Shown piece by piece: positions 6,120 through 7,412 of a stretch of 7,412 nucleotides of DNA. The translations under genes and the position numbers were made by a program. The stretch's first letter is position 1; every line of letters begins with the position of its first letter. Origin of the DNA: CAYLZW01 sp964388085 (GTDB lineage Bacteria > Myxococcota > UBA727 > CAYLZW01). The notes below the pieces were generated by a model, which made no database searches, had not been told where the DNA came from, and saw only the letters and a program-made list of their open reading frames with translations. Location of the stretch: the NCBI GenBank assembly GCA_964388085.1, contig CAYLZW010000285.1:1-7412 (forward strand), read 5' to 3'.

Positions 6120-7412
6120 ATGAGCGCCTTCACCGAATCCGTCGTCGAAGAGGCCGCGCTCGAGTGGTTCGAGGCGCTCGGGTACACGATCACGGGAGGA
6201 CCCTCGATCGCGCCCGGCGAGCCTGGCCAGGAGCGGCGGACCTACGCGGACGTCGTGCTCGACGGCCGCTTTCGCGACGCGCTCGCGCGGCTGAATCCCA
6301 CGGTTTCGCGCGAAGGACTCGACGAGGCGTTCCGAAAGCTCACGCGGATCTCGTCGCCCCAGCCGGTCGATGCGAACCACGAGCTGCACTACTACCTCGT
6401 GAACGGCGTCAGCGTGGAGTACCTGCGCGCCGACGGCACCATCGGCTACGACCCGGTGCGCGTCGTCGACTTCGACGTGCTCGAGAACAACGACTGGCTG
6501 GTCGTCAACCAGCTCACCGTCAGCGAGGGCGGCCACAACCGACGCCCCGACGTCGTCGTGTTCCTGAACGGCCTGCCGATCGCCGTCATCGAGCTGAAGA
6601 ACGCGGCGAGCGAGAACGCGACCATCTGGAGCGCGTTCCAGCAGCTCCAGACCTACAAGCAGGAGCTGCCGTCGCTCTTCGTCTTCAACGAGCTGCTCGT
6701 CATCAGCGATGGGCTCGAAGCGCGCATCGGTACGCTCTCGTCGAACAAGGAGCGTTTCCTGCCTTGGCGCACCATCGAGGGCGAGGCGCTCGCGTCCAAG
6801 ACGATGAGCCAGCTCGAGGTGCTCATCCGCGGCGTGTTCGACAAGCGGCGGCTCCTCGACCTGCTCCGCTACTTCATCGTGTTCGAGGACGACGGGGACA
6901 CTGCCATCAAGAAGATGGCGGGCTACCATCAGTTCCACGCCGTGGCGCGGGCGCTGGACGCCACGATCTCGGCCTCGCGCCCGCATGGCGACCGTCGCGT
7001 CGGCGTGGTCTGGCACACGCAGGGGTCGGGCAAGAGTCTCACGATGGCCTTCTACGCGGGCCGCGTCGTGCTGCACCCGGCGATGCAGAACCCTACGCTC
7101 ATCGTGCTCACCGACCGGAACGATCTCGACGAGCAGCTCTTCGGCACGTTCGCGCGCTGCAAGGACATCCTGCGCCAGAGCCCCGAGCAAGCGAAGGATC
7201 GCGCCCACCTGCGGGAGCTGCTCAAGGTCGCCTCGGGCGGCGTGGTCTTCACGACCATCCAGAAGTTCATGCCCGAGACCCGTGGCGATACGTTTCCGCT
7301 GCTCTCCGAGCGCTCGAACATCGTCGTGGTTGCCGATGAAGCCCACCGCAGCCAATACGACTTCATCGATGGCTTCGCGCGCCACATGCGCGACGCCCTG
7401 CCGAACGCATCG
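6120..7412 (+). CDS. hsdR: Type I restriction-modification system restriction and translocation subunit (partial, 3' end missing)
   Basis: HsdR pulls DNA past the bound complex using ATP and cuts at a distance when the target is unmethylated. The frame stays open to the right edge, giving the first 431 residues of a protein usually near 1,000. The start MSAFTESVVEEAALEWFEALGY is typical of HsdR. The PD-(D/E)xK nuclease is complete: D144 in RRPD, E158-L-K160 in VIELKNA, and Q175-x3-Y179 in QLQTY. The motor begins with Walker A HTQGSGKS at 299-306, a TDRNDLDEQLF motif, then DEAH at 406-409, so ATPase motifs I-II are present. The remaining helicase motifs and the HsdM-contacting C-terminus lie beyond the window. 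The ATG at 6120 is 2 bp past the preceding stop, fitting one operon. All visible catalytic residues are intact. Confidence 0.97.
   Translation, partial: MSAFTESVVEEAALEWFEALGYTITGGPSIAPGEPGQERRTYADVVLDGRFRDALARLNPTVSREGLDEAFRKLTRISSPQPVDANHELHYYLVNGVSVEYLRADGTIGYDPVRVVDFDVLENNDWLVVNQLTVSEGGHNRRPDVVVFLNGLPIAVIELKNAASENATIWSAFQQLQTYKQELPSLFVFNELLVISDGLEARIGTLSSNKERFLPWRTIEGEALASKTMSQLEVLIRGVFDKRRLLDLLRYFIVFEDDGDTAIKKMAGYHQFHAVARALDATISASRPHGDRRVGVVWHTQGSGKSLTMAFYAGRVVLHPAMQNPTLIVLTDRNDLDEQLFGTFARCKDILRQSPEQAKDRAHLRELLKVASGGVVFTTIQKFMPETRGDTFPLLSERSNIVVVADEAHRSQYDFIDGFARHMRDALPNAS

Noticed and set aside
6164..7339. A 391-codon open frame on the + strand at hsdR
   Set aside because: It is an out-of-frame reading of hsdR. 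The frame starting at 6120 carries all HsdR motifs and remains open to the window edge.
6015..7385. A 456-codon open frame on the - strand across hsdR
   Set aside because: It opposes a clear HsdR frame with nuclease and helicase motifs, and its translation is low-complexity Val/Glu/Arg/Asp-rich sequence.

Overview
The window is high-GC bacterial DNA with ATG/GTG starts, strong Shine-Dalgarno sequences and overlapping genes. It holds most of a type I restriction-modification (R-M) locus in the order helix-turn-helix gene, hsdM, hsdS, an ABC-type ATPase resembling RloC/PrrC anticodon nucleases, and hsdR (cut by the right edge). Everything recognisable is on the + strand. Composition and family content fit a GC-rich proteobacterium or myxobacterium-like soil bacterium, but nothing here fixes the lineage.

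Left part (1-556): the last 24 codons of an unidentified gene overlap by 4 bp (GTGA) a 160-residue protein with a ParB/KorB-like helix-turn-helix. From memory, proteins of this type often lie next to site-specific recombinase genes, so this may be the edge of a mobile module; that is inference. Positions 557-641 are the only real gap. It carries a plausible sigma70-type promoter (553-581) and a near-duplicated ribosome-binding-site/start-codon motif.

Right part (642-7412): a small excisionase/MerR-type winged-helix protein overlaps hsdM by 14 bp, hsdM overlaps hsdS by 11 bp, hsdS overlaps the ATPase gene by 4 bp, and hsdR starts 2 bp after the ATPase gene stops. This looks like one translationally coupled operon. 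HsdM and HsdS would form the modification enzyme that methylates adenines in a two-part target. HsdR would add the nuclease and DNA-translocating motor.

The most interesting gene is the 777-residue ATPase between hsdS and hsdR. It has Walker A, ABC signature, Walker B and a switch histidine, a CxxC pair flanked by helical sequence (zinc-hook-like), and a C-terminal R-x3-E...H set matching the PrrC catalytic triad. The gene order M-S-C-R is that of the E. coli EcoprrI/PrrC locus, where PrrC is a tRNA-cutting back-up released when a phage disables restriction. The simplest reading is a two-layer antiviral locus: DNA restriction plus a linked tRNA-targeting guard.
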